DNA of 10,498 nt, from NCBI GenBank assembly GCA_002471345.1, contig DKPS01000008.1, positions 1 through 10,498 on the forward strand, in the 5' to 3' direction. Below are positions 1 through 8,262 of this stretch, piece by piece. Source of the DNA: Saprospiraceae bacterium UBA7328 (lineage in GTDB: Bacteria > Bacteroidota > Bacteroidia > Chitinophagales > Saprospiraceae). A program made the translations under genes and the position numbers. The first letter of the stretch is position 1, and each line of letters opens with the position of its first letter. Below the pieces are notes generated by a model. The model did no database searches, was not told the DNA's origin, and saw only the letters and a list, made by a program, of their open reading frames with translations.

Positions 1-781
1 AATCTGCTGCCTCATATGCCATATCCATTCTTTCTAGAAAGGGTAGGGCACAAACATTTGTCAATTTTGCCGTTTCACACTTTCCATACTCCTCGTTGTA
101 CAGTTTGCCAATTTGCCATATGAATTGCACACCACTTTCCTCTACTTCATTTTTAAGTGATTTCATTGCTCTGTTGAATGTTCTTGCACCTAAACTTCCA
201 CCAACTAGAAGAACAGTTTTTGTCCCTTCTTTTAATCCATAATGACCCACAGCTTCTTTACGATCTACAGCTTTAGTCAAATCTTTTCTTACAGGATTTC
301 CTATAAGCTGAATCGCATCACTATTAAAATACTTAGATGCTTCTTCATATGCTGTACAGATTTTATCCACCCTCTTTCCCAGAAGCCTGTTAGTTAAACC
401 TGGATATGAGTTTTGCTCTTGTATCATGGTAGGTATGCCCAACCATGTAGCCATCATTAAAGAAGGTCCACTCGCAAATCCTCCAAAACCAATCACAGCT
501 TCAGGTTTATGTTCCCTGAGAATAAAAAATGATGTCAATAAGCTGTGAATGAGCTTTATTCCAGTTGATATTTTCGAAAAAACCGATTTCCCTAAAAATC
601 CACTGATCCACAGTCCTTTAATCGGATATCCAGCTTTCGGTATCCGCTCCATTTCCATCTTTCCCTTAGCCCCGATGAAGAGTATATCTGCATCAGGAAC
701 TATTTTTTTTATTTCATTAGCCACGGCTAAGGCGGGAAAAATATGTCCACCTGTACCTCCTGCACTAAACACTAAATGCAT
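1..781 (-). CDS. murG: MurG, UDP-GlcNAc:lipid I N-acetylglucosaminyltransferase (partial, C-terminus outside window)
   Basis: MurG transfers GlcNAc from UDP-GlcNAc to lipid I on the inner face of the cytoplasmic membrane, giving lipid II. Reading from the ATG at 781 gives 260 residues with no stop before the window edge, about 70% of a normal MurG of roughly 360 residues. Visible hallmarks are the N-terminal glycine loop GGTGGHIFPALA (residues 8-19), FGGFASGP (99-106), EQNSYPGLTN (122-131) and the second-domain loop GGSLGA (194-199). The start overlaps the last 17 bases of ftsW, which suggests translational coupling; no Shine-Dalgarno is seen, as is usual in Bacteroidota. The identity is secure. 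Only the missing C-terminal part of the nucleotide-binding domain cannot be judged. Bacteroidota clusters usually continue with murC, ftsQ, ftsA and ftsZ beyond this edge. Confidence 0.96.
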   Translation of the reverse strand, partial: MHLVFSAGGTGGHIFPALAVANEIKKIVPDADILFIGAKGKMEMERIPKAGYPIKGLWISGFLGKSVFSKISTGIKLIHSLLTSFFILREHKPEAVIGFGGFASGPSLMMATWLGIPTMIQEQNSYPGLTNRLLGKRVDKICTAYEEASKYFNSDAIQLIGNPVRKDLTKAVDRKEAVGHYGLKEGTKTVLLVGGSLGARTFNRAMKSLKNEVEESGVQFIWQIGKLYNEEYGKCETAKLTNVCALPFLERMDMAYEAAD

Positions 782-1946
782 GGCGTATGTCTGTTTCAGT
801 AATCTCTTTCTCTACTCCATTATTCTCCTCAATAAATCTGCTGACACTTAATATCATCCCAAATGATACACAAGTGAATAGCAGGGACGTACCACCCATG
901 CTCACGAGTGGTAATGTCAATCCTGTCACGGGAACTAAATGAACAGATACCGCAATATTGGTAAAGGCTTGGATCACTATGTTTAATCCTAGCCCTATAG
1001 CTAGAATAGAACCAAATGTCTTTGGGCATCGAGTCACAATGTTGATACATCTAAAAAGTAACCACATATAAATTCCCAATATGATAAAGCCCCCAATTAA
1101 TCCATACTCTTCACATATAATACTATATATAAAATCGGCGTATGCTGACGGGAGATAATTTCTTTGTAAACTGTTTCCTGGTCCTACTCCAAAAAATTCA
1201 CCATTAGCAATTGCTGTCTTAGCTAAATCTATCTGATATCTCCCTTCTGAGCCGAAGAAATCATTAAGTCTTGCTGCTCCTGTATCTACCCGTGTTAATC
1301 CTGGAAAATATTGAGAGATCAGTAGAATGACAGTAAAGGCTATTATCCCCATAAGGATGAGCAAAATGATATACTTCATACTGACCCTACCTATAAACAT
1401 CATCATTAGACACGTTACAAACAGCAAACCTGCTGTAGAAAAATCAGCAAGTGCAATCAAAAAACATATTAAGATAATTGGAAATATGATAGGAACAAAG
1501 GCAGATTGAAAATCTTTTATATAATCCTGTTTTTTGGATAAAGATCTGGCTACAAAAATGATCAATGCAATACGGGCAAAATCAGAGGTTTGGATAGTCC
1601 TATTTAGAAAAGGAATCTCTATCCATCGTTTTGCTTCATTAATTTCAGCACCCGCTGCAAGTGTGAAAATGAGAAGAGGCACAGCTGCTATAAATAGCCA
1701 AGGTGCGACCTTATGAAAGTACATGTACTTCAGATTAGACATTACATAAATTACAGTAATACCTAGGGTGATAAAAATAAATTGCTGAATTAAAAATCGC
1801 TCTGTATTGCCAGCATGATTCTTAAATGCAATAGTTCCTGTTGTGCTATAGATAGCCAAAATAGAAACACAGAAAAGCATGAATACGATGATCCATACTG
1901 CCTTATCCCCTTTAAGTTGAAGTAATATGTCTTTTGCTGTTGTCAT
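765..1946 (-). CDS. ftsW: FtsW, SEDS-family septal peptidoglycan glycosyltransferase
   Basis: FtsW is a polytopic membrane protein that polymerises lipid II into glycan strands at the division septum, together with the class B PBP FtsI. The 393 residues form many hydrophobic segments, the first at about 17-33. SEDS landmarks are QTSDFARIALI (119-129), ADFSTA (167-172), GPGNSLQRNYLPSAYADFIY (255-274), EEYGLIGG (279-286) and LPLVSMGGTSLL (345-356). D271 in the ADFIY motif matches the Asp that is essential in characterised RodA/FtsW proteins. The choice of FtsW over RodA rests on the dcw position between murD and murG and the short charged C-terminal tail. It starts at ATG 1946, 24 bp after the murD stop, and overlaps the murG start. 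Length is normal for the family. Confidence 0.95.
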   Translation of the reverse strand: MTTAKDILLQLKGDKAVWIIVFMLFCVSILAIYSTTGTIAFKNHAGNTERFLIQQFIFITLGITVIYVMSNLKYMYFHKVAPWLFIAAVPLLIFTLAAGAEINEAKRWIEIPFLNRTIQTSDFARIALIIFVARSLSKKQDYIKDFQSAFVPIIFPIILICFLIALADFSTAGLLFVTCLMMMFIGRVSMKYIILLILMGIIAFTVILLISQYFPGLTRVDTGAARLNDFFGSEGRYQIDLAKTAIANGEFFGVGPGNSLQRNYLPSAYADFIYSIICEEYGLIGGFIILGIYMWLLFRCINIVTRCPKTFGSILAIGLGLNIVIQAFTNIAVSVHLVPVTGLTLPLVSMGGTSLLFTCVSFGMILSVSRFIEENNGVEKEITETDIRHAFSV

Positions 1947-1970
1947 TTATTGTTTATACTCGAGAATTGA

Positions 1971-3230
1971 TCAGTCTAATAATCTCCAAACTTCCTCCAC
2001 AAATTGATTTCCACGATCTTTATAGTTGTCAAAAAGATCAAAACTGGCACAAGCTGGAGAGAGTAAAACTACATCTCCCTGATCTGCCATTTTGGTAGCT
2101 TTTTTTATGGCTTTTGCCATTTTTTTGGCTTTCTTAATCGGTTTTATTTTTCCTTTGAAAAATTGTTCCAACTTTTCACCTTCACCTAATATGATTATTC
2201 CTTTTACATTATTTATCACTTCATTCTCAATTGAACTGTAATCATTGCCTTTATCTACACCACCTACGATCCATATGATAGGCTTTTGGAATGCTGTGAG
2301 CGCGTAGTTCACCGCATCTACATTCGTGGCCTTACTATCATTGACATACATGACTTCGTTAATCCGAGCTACAGGTTGAAGTCTATGATCATCATTCACA
2401 AAGTTCTCTAGAGCTTTGTTCATATTACCTTGACTCACCCCTGCAGCTTCACTCATTTTTTTAGCAAAAGCCACGTTAATGGCATTGTGATCACCAATGA
2501 GAAATGGATTCGAAATACTTTCGTCTTCATTCTTTGATATCACTTCTGCATTAGCTTTTGATGATTTTATTGTTTTAATGATTTCATCATCGTCAGCTAT
2601 AAAAAGATGATCATCAGTCTCTAGATTCATAGCGATTCTGGCCTTAGCTCTTCTATACTGCGTAATCGAATCATTATATCTATCCAAATGATCAGCGGTG
2701 ACATTTAGAATGCAAGCAACATCAGGCTTAAATTGAACAATATCTTCTAGTTGAAAACTACTCACTTCAAGCACATACCATTCATAGCTATCATCCATCA
2801 CTAGCCTGCAAAAACTATGTCCTATATTTCCACCTTTAGCTACGTTGCCAAATTGGTTTTTGAACATTTGATATGTCAGATTCGTAGTAGTAGTCTTTCC
2901 ATTTGTACCTGTTATGGCAACTATTTTACCAGTACATTGCAGAAATCCAAACTCTATTTCTCCTATTACTCTTATACCATTCTTTTTTAAATATTCAATG
3001 ACCTCAGTAGTATTAGGAATGCCAGGACTTTTGACGATTAAGTCAAGATTTTCTAATATTTCAAAAGTATGTCCACCTTCTTCAAAGTGGATATTATTTT
3101 CTTCTAGTTCTTCCTTATGCTGTTGAGCAATTTGACCTTTGTCACTTACTAGGACAATGTGTCCTTTGGCTTTTGCCAATAATGCTGCTCCCACACCACT
3201 TTCACCACCACCCAGAATGCCTATCTTCAT
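1971..3230 (-). CDS. murD: MurD, UDP-N-acetylmuramoyl-L-alanine--D-glutamate ligase
   Basis: MurD is a cytoplasmic ATP-dependent ligase adding D-glutamate to UDP-MurNAc-L-Ala. The 419 residues show an N-terminal Rossmann-like UDP-binding region (GGGESGVGAALLAKAKG, 7-23), the ATP P-loop GTNGKTTT (108-115), LEVSSFQLED (154-163), LNVTADHLDRY (175-185), a probable carbamylated lysine K196 in RAKARIA, GDHNAIN (246-252), VNDSKATN (296-303) and the C-terminal LLSPACASFDLFDNYKDRGNQF (389-410). The last motif is diagnostic of MurD. The protein is slightly shorter than the usual 440-450 residues. An odd feature is a very lysine-rich stretch at about 362-380 in the C-terminal domain. The ATG at 3230 follows the mraY stop by 3 bp, so the two are almost certainly cotranscribed. 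Confidence 0.97.
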   Translation of the reverse strand: MKIGILGGGESGVGAALLAKAKGHIVLVSDKGQIAQQHKEELEENNIHFEEGGHTFEILENLDLIVKSPGIPNTTEVIEYLKKNGIRVIGEIEFGFLQCTGKIVAITGTNGKTTTTNLTYQMFKNQFGNVAKGGNIGHSFCRLVMDDSYEWYVLEVSSFQLEDIVQFKPDVACILNVTADHLDRYNDSITQYRRAKARIAMNLETDDHLFIADDDEIIKTIKSSKANAEVISKNEDESISNPFLIGDHNAINVAFAKKMSEAAGVSQGNMNKALENFVNDDHRLQPVARINEVMYVNDSKATNVDAVNYALTAFQKPIIWIVGGVDKGNDYSSIENEVINNVKGIIILGEGEKLEQFFKGKIKPIKKAKKMAKAIKKATKMADQGDVVLLSPACASFDLFDNYKDRGNQFVEEVWRLLD

Positions 3231-3233
3231 AGA

Positions 3234-4484
3234 CTATCTTAGTTTGAGTGTGATGATGGCCAATATGGCCAAGAGTATAGCAATAATCCAGAACCTCGTT
3301 ACTATTTTTGCCTCATGCACTCCAATCTTTTGATAATGATGATGGATAGGTGACATGAGGAATATTCTTCGACCTTCGCCGTATTTCTTTCGGGTGTATT
3401 TGAAATAGCTAACCTGCATCATTACAGATAAAGTCTCTACTAAGAAGATGCCACCGAATATGGGGAGTAGCATTTCTTTTCTTAAAAGAATGGCCAATAC
3501 TGCAATAATGCTTCCTAATGCAAGGCTGCCTGTATCGCCCATAAACACTTTAGCAGGAAATGAATTATACCATAAGAACCCTATGCAAGCCCCTAGAAAG
3601 CAAGCACCAAAAATTACTAACTCTTGGGTATTCGGAAGGAAAAGAATGTTGAGATAATCAGCAATAATAGCATTACTTGATACATAAGCAAAAATGACTA
3701 GTACTAGACCTGATATCGCTGATGTCCCAGCGGCTAAGCCATCTATTCCATCGGTTAGATTAACTGCGTTGGAAAGTGCAGTCACTACAATTATAATAAG
3801 TGGTACAAAGATCAACCAAACAAAAGATCCAGCATTCTCACCTAAGAAGAAGAGCAAAGATCTGTAATCTAATGTGTTGTTTTTGATAAATGGAATATTA
3901 GTTATAGTTGCTTTTACATGTGCAATTTCTTCAGAGCTATCATTTCCATCTAGAGTGTATGATAAAATTATAGTATGACCTTCAGCAATAGCTTGGCTTT
4001 TAGTCATTCTCACCACTATATCATCGTGAGTGAGCATTGAGGTTGCTATAATTAGCCCTAGAACTACTTGCCCAAATATCTTGAATTTGCCATGTAGGCC
4101 TTTTTTGTTTTTCTTGAAAACCTTGATATAATCATCAATTCCACCAATAAGTGCCATCCATACTGTGGCAGTGACCATTAGGATCACATAGATATTAGTC
4201 AAGTCACAAAGTAAAAGGGTGGGGATTAATATTGCTAGAAGGATTATGATGCCTCCCATTGTAGGAGTGCCTTCTTTTTCTTTTTGACCTTGGAGGCCTA
4301 ATTCTCGGACTGTTTCACCTATTTGATGTGATTTTAGTCTGGCGATTATACCATTGCCCCAAATTATTGAAATTATTAGTGAAAGGAGGATAGCCATTCC
4401 AGCACGGAATGTGATGAACTGAAAGAGTCCAGCGCCTGGTATGTTATAGTACTTCTCTATATAGTCAAATAGATGAAATAGCAT
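3234..4484 (-). CDS. mraY: MraY, phospho-N-acetylmuramoyl-pentapeptide transferase
   Basis: MraY is an integral membrane enzyme that moves phospho-MurNAc-pentapeptide from UDP to undecaprenyl phosphate, forming lipid I. The 416 residues contain GTPTMGG (72-78), the catalytic-region aspartates [14 protein letters not shown] (117-130), [13 protein letters not shown] (239-251), [11 protein letters not shown] (314-324) and the [11 protein letters not shown] motif (381-391). Ten or so hydrophobic segments are evident. Compared with the roughly 360-residue E. coli enzyme there is an extra loop at about 153-212, apparently between transmembrane segments; I recall this length as typical of Bacteroidota. 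The N-terminus [19 protein letters not shown] fits lineage homologues. An in-frame TAA lies 18 bases upstream of the ATG (at 4503-4505), supporting this start. It is the first gene after the internal terminator-like hairpin, with a 164-bp leader. Confidence 0.97.
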   Translation of the reverse strand: MLFHLFDYIEKYYNIPGAGLFQFITFRAGMAILLSLIISIIWGNGIIARLKSHQIGETVRELGLQGQKEKEGTPTMGGIIILLAILIPTLLLCDLTNIYVILMVTATVWMALIGGIDDYIKVFKKNKKGLHGKFKIFGQVVLGLIIATSMLTHDDIVVRMTKSQAIAEGHTIILSYTLDGNDSSEEIAHVKATITNIPFIKNNTLDYRSLLFFLGENAGSFVWLIFVPLIIIVVTALSNAVNLTDGIDGLAAGTSAISGLVLVIFAYVSSNAIIADYLNILFLPNTQELVIFGACFLGACIGFLWYNSFPAKVFMGDTGSLALGSIIAVLAILLRKEMLLPIFGGIFLVETLSVMMQVSYFKYTRKKYGEGRRIFLMSPIHHHYQKIGVHEAKIVTRFWIIAILLAILAIITLKLR

Positions 4485-4536
4485 TTCGTTTGATATTCGT
4501 CTTTATGTATCGGATGAACTCAGGCTTCACCCTAAA

Positions 4537-4557
4537 TATCGATGGATTAGATCGATA
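4537..4557. repeat. 7-bp perfect inverted repeat downstream of the terminator
   Basis: TATCGAT (4537-4543) and ATCGATA (4551-4557) flank a 7-base spacer, forming a perfect dyad within the mraY leader just after the T run of the terminator. It could be a small RNA hairpin or an operator. At 7 bp and AT-rich it could also be chance. Confidence 0.4.
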
Positions 4558-4559
4558 CT

Positions 4560-4601
4560 AAAAAAATGCAGGGGCGTCCAATCTTTATTGGACTCCCTGC
4601 A
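4560..4601 (-). terminator. Rho-independent terminator or attenuator between murE and mraY
   Basis: On the minus strand the arms TGCAGGG-A-GTCCAA and TTGGAC-GC-CCCTGCA (plus-strand 4567-4581 and 4588-4601) form a 13-bp interrupted stem with a 6-base loop, closed by the T4567-A4601 pair. Seven consecutive T follow immediately (plus-strand A run 4560-4566). This is the classical intrinsic terminator layout, oriented to stop transcripts coming from murE. On the plus strand no T run follows the hairpin, so it acts in one direction. Whether termination is full, partial or regulated cannot be told from sequence alone. Confidence 0.78.
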
Positions 4602-4648
4602 ACTGTTAAAACCAACCTGAGAATGATAATAGAACCTACTCTTATATA

Positions 4649-6121
4649 TCATTGAACCAGAAAACTTCTGGCTATTTCTGCATCGTTAAAAGGGTTTCTT
4701 TTACCCTTTATTTCCTGGTAATTTTCATGTCCTTTACCAGCAATTAAGACAATGTCCTCACTTCGTGCTAATCTGATGGCGGTTTTGATAGCATTTTTCC
4801 TATCTGCTATTTCTACCACTTTGATCATCTGATCTGCAGATACACCTCCTATCATATCGTCTATAATAGATTGTGGATCTTCTCCGCGTGGGTTATCTGA
4901 TGTAAAAATCACTTGATCACTATTATCTACAGCGACTTTTGCCATTATTGGCCTTTTTGTCTTGTCTCTATCACCTCCGCACCCAATTACGGTGATGATT
5001 CGGCCATGATAAGTTACATCAGTTATTGCCTGTATTATTTTCAAGAGAGCATCAGGAGTATGAGCATAGTCTACAATGACGTTGGTCTGATTAAGACCAC
5101 TTATCATTTCAAATCTACCTTTAGGGGCTTTTAGACCACTTAAAGCGATTAGTATTTGCTCATTTTCTATTCCTAGCAATGACGCTACACCATACACTGC
5201 TGTGAGGTTATACACATTGTATTGTCCCACCAGATTAGTAAATACTCTTTGTCTGTTGAGGTCTAGTTCAGTACCTCTCAAGTCAGATGCGATGGTTTTA
5301 GCTTTAAAATCTGCTATTTTAATCGCACTATACTTACTGATCTTTGCTTTGGTGTTTTGTACCATTACTTCACCATTCTTATCGTCTATATTAGTCAATG
5401 CGAATGCTGATTTGCTCAAATTGTCAAAGAACATTTTCTTCGTATTTATATAATTTTTGAAAGTCTTGTGATAATCCAAATGATCATGACTTATATTAGT
5501 AAAGACCGCTCCTCTGTACTCTAGCCCTCCAATTCTATTCTGATCTATAGCATGTGAGCTCACTTCCATGAATACATACTCACATTGAGCTTTCACCATC
5601 TGATACAACAAGCCATTTAGACTCACAATATCAGGTGTTGTTAGTTCAGCAGGAATCACATCGTCTCCGATTTTGATTTCAACAGTTGAGATCAGGCCCA
5701 CTTTGTAACCCATACTGCTGAATAGATCAGCAAGAAGGCTCACTATTGTGGTTTTTCCATTGGTGCCAGTTACACCTATCAAAGACAATTGAGTGGATAT
5801 ATTCTCATAATAGTTGAGAAGTATCTGCTCTAATGCTAATCTGGTGTCTTTCACTAAGACATAGGTGACTTTTTTTTCAGTTTTCTTAGGGAGATCACTA
5901 CATAGTATTACAGAAGCTTTGTTTTCTACTGCTTTGTTTATATAGTCATGTCCATCTTGATTGCTTCCTATGATAGCACAAAAAAGACTTCTCTTTTGTA
6001 CTTGTCTAGAATCAATCGTAATCCCGCTTATAGTCACGTCTCTGCCAATTACCTTTTTGGTATCAACACTTTCTAAAATTTCAAATAACTTTTTTTCTAT
6101 AGGTATCTCTTTAGTACCCAT
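4649..6121 (-). CDS. murE: MurE, UDP-MurNAc-L-Ala-D-Glu--2,6-diaminopimelate ligase
   Basis: MurE adds the third stem-peptide residue to UDP-MurNAc-L-Ala-D-Glu in the cytoplasm. From the ATG at 6121 it has 490 residues, a normal length. Numbered from a TTG 12 bases upstream (4 residues more), the ATP P-loop GTNGKTT is at 123-129, EVSSHAIDQNR at 190-200, NISHDHLDYH at 213-222 and the probable carbamylated Lys at 232. YAHTPDALL lies at 356-364, GCGGDRDKTKRP at 384-395, DNPRGEDP at 413-420 and GKGHE at 466-470. The DNPR motif is the known signature of meso-diaminopimelate specificity rather than lysine. Start choice: the TTG at 6133 would overlap the ftsI stop as TTGA, while the ATG at 6121 leaves an 8-base gap; I prefer the ATG. 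The gene is followed by the only sizeable gap in the cluster and a terminator-like hairpin. Confidence 0.95.
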   Translation of the reverse strand: MGTKEIPIEKKLFEILESVDTKKVIGRDVTISGITIDSRQVQKRSLFCAIIGSNQDGHDYINKAVENKASVILCSDLPKKTEKKVTYVLVKDTRLALEQILLNYYENISTQLSLIGVTGTNGKTTIVSLLADLFSSMGYKVGLISTVEIKIGDDVIPAELTTPDIVSLNGLLYQMVKAQCEYVFMEVSSHAIDQNRIGGLEYRGAVFTNISHDHLDYHKTFKNYINTKKMFFDNLSKSAFALTNIDDKNGEVMVQNTKAKISKYSAIKIADFKAKTIASDLRGTELDLNRQRVFTNLVGQYNVYNLTAVYGVASLLGIENEQILIALSGLKAPKGRFEMISGLNQTNVIVDYAHTPDALLKIIQAITDVTYHGRIITVIGCGGDRDKTKRPIMAKVAVDNSDQVIFTSDNPRGEDPQSIIDDMIGGVSADQMIKVVEIADRKNAIKTAIRLARSEDIVLIAGKGHENYQEIKGKRNPFNDAEIARSFLVQ

Positions 6122-6129
6122 CTTTATAT

Positions 6130-8241
6130 TCAATTAAGATATATTTCAATATTTTCTTTATCCAATCTTGCTCCTGGTCTCATAGATTGTTTATACACTT
6201 TACCTGCTCCATGCACTTTTACTCTCATTCCTATGTTTTCAAGGACATAAACTGCATCTCTTAATCCCATTCCATAGACATCCGGCACTTCTTTTTTTCT
6301 TATCAGTGCTTTCTGCGCAATGGTTCTAGCTCCCTCACTTTCTATCCTTGCCCATCTTGGATAATTTCCTTCGGTTTGACTTATTTCGGAGTAGATAGCT
6401 TCAAAATCACCTCCAAAACCTTTAGAGCTCCTAGGCAATGTTTTGCTGTCTGTAATTGAATACTCTTGAGTGAGGCCTCCTTCCAAAATCATAACTTTGT
6501 CAGCTATTCTTCTGAAAATTGGAGCAGCCACTTGAGAGCCGTAATACTTGTTGCCTTTTAATCCATATGCCACAACTATCATAGAGTAGCGAGGATTGTC
6601 CGCTGGAAAGTATCCTGCAAATGAAGCGTTATATCCCTTGTTCTCTTTATCTAGATAATCGAATGCAGCAGTTCCAGTTTTACCGGCTATTCCATACTCA
6701 TCAGTATAAATATTAGCACCAGTTCCTTTGGTTACTACATCTTCCATCATTTTTTTCAACTCTACAATACTTTCTAAAGATGCTATCCTTTCTTTTTTTG
6801 TTTTAGGATTGTAATGCTTCAGCACTTCATGATTCTCCTTGATGTTTTTAACTAACCTTGGTTTCATGTAGATTCCATTGTTAGCCACAGCATTATAAAA
6901 TGCTAACATTTGAAGAGGAGTGATTTGCAATTCATAACCATGTGCCATCCACGGAGCAGTAACTCCTGACCAAGCAGTTGTTCCTTTATCCGGATTTTTA
7001 ATAAATGGCTCTGGTTCCCCTAATAAATCAATACCTGTTTTGTCAACTAAACCAAACTGTTTTAAATAGCTGAAGAATTCCTTCTTTCCTGCTTTGCTAT
7101 TGAAATTATCATTAGCCAGTGTGGCAATCCCCACATTTGAGGATTTACTGAATGACTCCGAGAAGTCACTTATTATAACGTCGCTGGGATAATTACTATC
7201 GAACATCCAACGGTCGTAAAATTTCTTTTTACCCTTATCTATTCTTACATCTTGCCCGGGGCTTATTCCTTTTTCGAGTAAGGCCAGTGCAGTTGCTGCC
7301 TTGAAAGTAGAACCAGGTTCTATTCTTTCTACAACAGCTTTATTCATTACCTCATTTACTTCACCATTGTGAAGCTTGAGATTAGATAAGGCTTTAATGT
7401 ATCCTGTTTTTACATCCATGATAATCACAACGCCATCTTTTGCGTCGTTTTTCACCATGCCTATTTTGAGCTCGTTATGTACTACATCTTGAATGTCAAC
7501 ATCAATGGTAGTCACTACATCTTTACCCCTTATAATTTGATATTCTGTAGGTTCTTCCAAAGGAATCCAAAGATCTGGTGGAACAAACCTCATGAGCTCA
7601 CTTCTTTCCGCTCCTCTTAGTGCTTTGTCATAGCTCCTTTCTATTCCTACCATATTTTGATCTCTATACAATCCAATTGTACGTGATGCCAATTCATGAT
7701 ATGTTTTCTTCCTTGAGAAAAAGCGTTCTACTTTCATGCCTCCTTTGTACTTGCCAAGATTGAAAAGGGGAAGAGCTTTGATTTCTCTATATTTCCCATC
7801 ATCTATCTTTTTAGCAATTAGTACATTTCGAGTTCCTTTCTTTTGAGAGTTGCTCGTTGCATTCTTGTATGATTTTCTCGCTCCTTCAATTATGCTTCGC
7901 CATTCATTTGCCGATTTAGTTGCCAATGTTCTCTCTAGGCCAATACATAGACCATAGATATGAGCATCAAAATCTTCATCTGAAGGCGATACAGGATCCA
8001 TTCGTATTTCAAAGAACTCTATTGATGATGCCAGCATTCTTATGCCATCATCTGAATATATATCTCCCCTTTGAGCCTCTATAGGTCTCCATTTGAGATA
8101 TTTATTTGTTTTTTCAGCTTTCCATTTGTCTCCTTCGACAATGGAGATGTCTATTAATTTCCAACTGATCAAGCCAGCAAAGACTATAAAACAGATCAGT
8201 ACAAGATATACCCGTAAAAGCAGCTCATTCTTCCGATCCAT
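6130..8241 (-). CDS. ftsI: FtsI-type class B penicillin-binding protein (PBP3) with C-terminal PASTA domain
   Basis: This is a septal D,D-transpeptidase that cross-links peptidoglycan made by FtsW. The 703 residues begin with a short cytoplasmic tail and one transmembrane helix (about 9-29), so most of the protein is periplasmic. The N-terminal PBP dimerisation region spans about 50-230 (RGDIYSDDGIRMLA near 58-71). The transpeptidase domain carries the three catalytic motifs: STFK (311-314, nucleophile Ser311), SSN (367-369) and KTGT (521-524). A C-terminal PASTA-like domain occupies about 648-703 (EVPDVYGMGLRDAVYVLENIGMRV within it). A PASTA-bearing FtsI in the dcw cluster is usual in Bacteroidota and Gram-positives. 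It lies 21 bp after the ftsL-like gene and abuts murE. All catalytic residues are intact. Confidence 0.95.
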   Translation of the reverse strand: MDRKNELLLRVYLVLICFIVFAGLISWKLIDISIVEGDKWKAEKTNKYLKWRPIEAQRGDIYSDDGIRMLASSIEFFEIRMDPVSPSDEDFDAHIYGLCIGLERTLATKSANEWRSIIEGARKSYKNATSNSQKKGTRNVLIAKKIDDGKYREIKALPLFNLGKYKGGMKVERFFSRKKTYHELASRTIGLYRDQNMVGIERSYDKALRGAERSELMRFVPPDLWIPLEEPTEYQIIRGKDVVTTIDVDIQDVVHNELKIGMVKNDAKDGVVIIMDVKTGYIKALSNLKLHNGEVNEVMNKAVVERIEPGSTFKAATALALLEKGISPGQDVRIDKGKKKFYDRWMFDSNYPSDVIISDFSESFSKSSNVGIATLANDNFNSKAGKKEFFSYLKQFGLVDKTGIDLLGEPEPFIKNPDKGTTAWSGVTAPWMAHGYELQITPLQMLAFYNAVANNGIYMKPRLVKNIKENHEVLKHYNPKTKKERIASLESIVELKKMMEDVVTKGTGANIYTDEYGIAGKTGTAAFDYLDKENKGYNASFAGYFPADNPRYSMIVVAYGLKGNKYYGSQVAAPIFRRIADKVMILEGGLTQEYSITDSKTLPRSSKGFGGDFEAIYSEISQTEGNYPRWARIESEGARTIAQKALIRKKEVPDVYGMGLRDAVYVLENIGMRVKVHGAGKVYKQSMRPGARLDKENIEIYLN

Positions 8242-8262
8242 CTATTATCAAATTCATTGCTT

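Larger units (their letters stand above)
4485..4648. other. murE-mraY intergenic region (possible leader or attenuator)
   Basis: This 164-bp gap is the only break of more than 25 bp in the cluster. It holds no plausible gene. In the direction of transcription (minus strand) it contains a strong GC-rich hairpin followed by a run of T, then a second 7-bp inverted repeat, then about 50 bases of A-rich sequence to the mraY ATG. A short complementary pair (ctcagg at 4519-4524 and cctgag at 4616-4621) could pair around the hairpin, but six bases is weak evidence. I see no good TAnnTTTG promoter for mraY here. In many other phyla murF occupies this junction; here it is absent. Confidence 0.7.

Noticed and set aside
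549..851. Plus-strand open frame of 100 codons
   Set aside because: It lies antisense to murG and the ftsW end, both with clear family motifs; its composition has no recognisable domain.
829..1050. Minus-strand 73-codon frame within ftsW
   Set aside because: Out-of-frame shadow of ftsW, whose conserved LPLVSMGGTSLL motif is encoded across the same bases.
2914..3333. Plus-strand frames of 64-70 codons opposite murD and mraY ends
   Set aside because: Antisense shadows of conserved coding sequence; no family features.
4913..5453. Plus-strand frames of 73 and 83 codons opposite murE
   Set aside because: Antisense to conserved MurE motifs; the hydrophobic look of one reflects reverse-strand codon bias.
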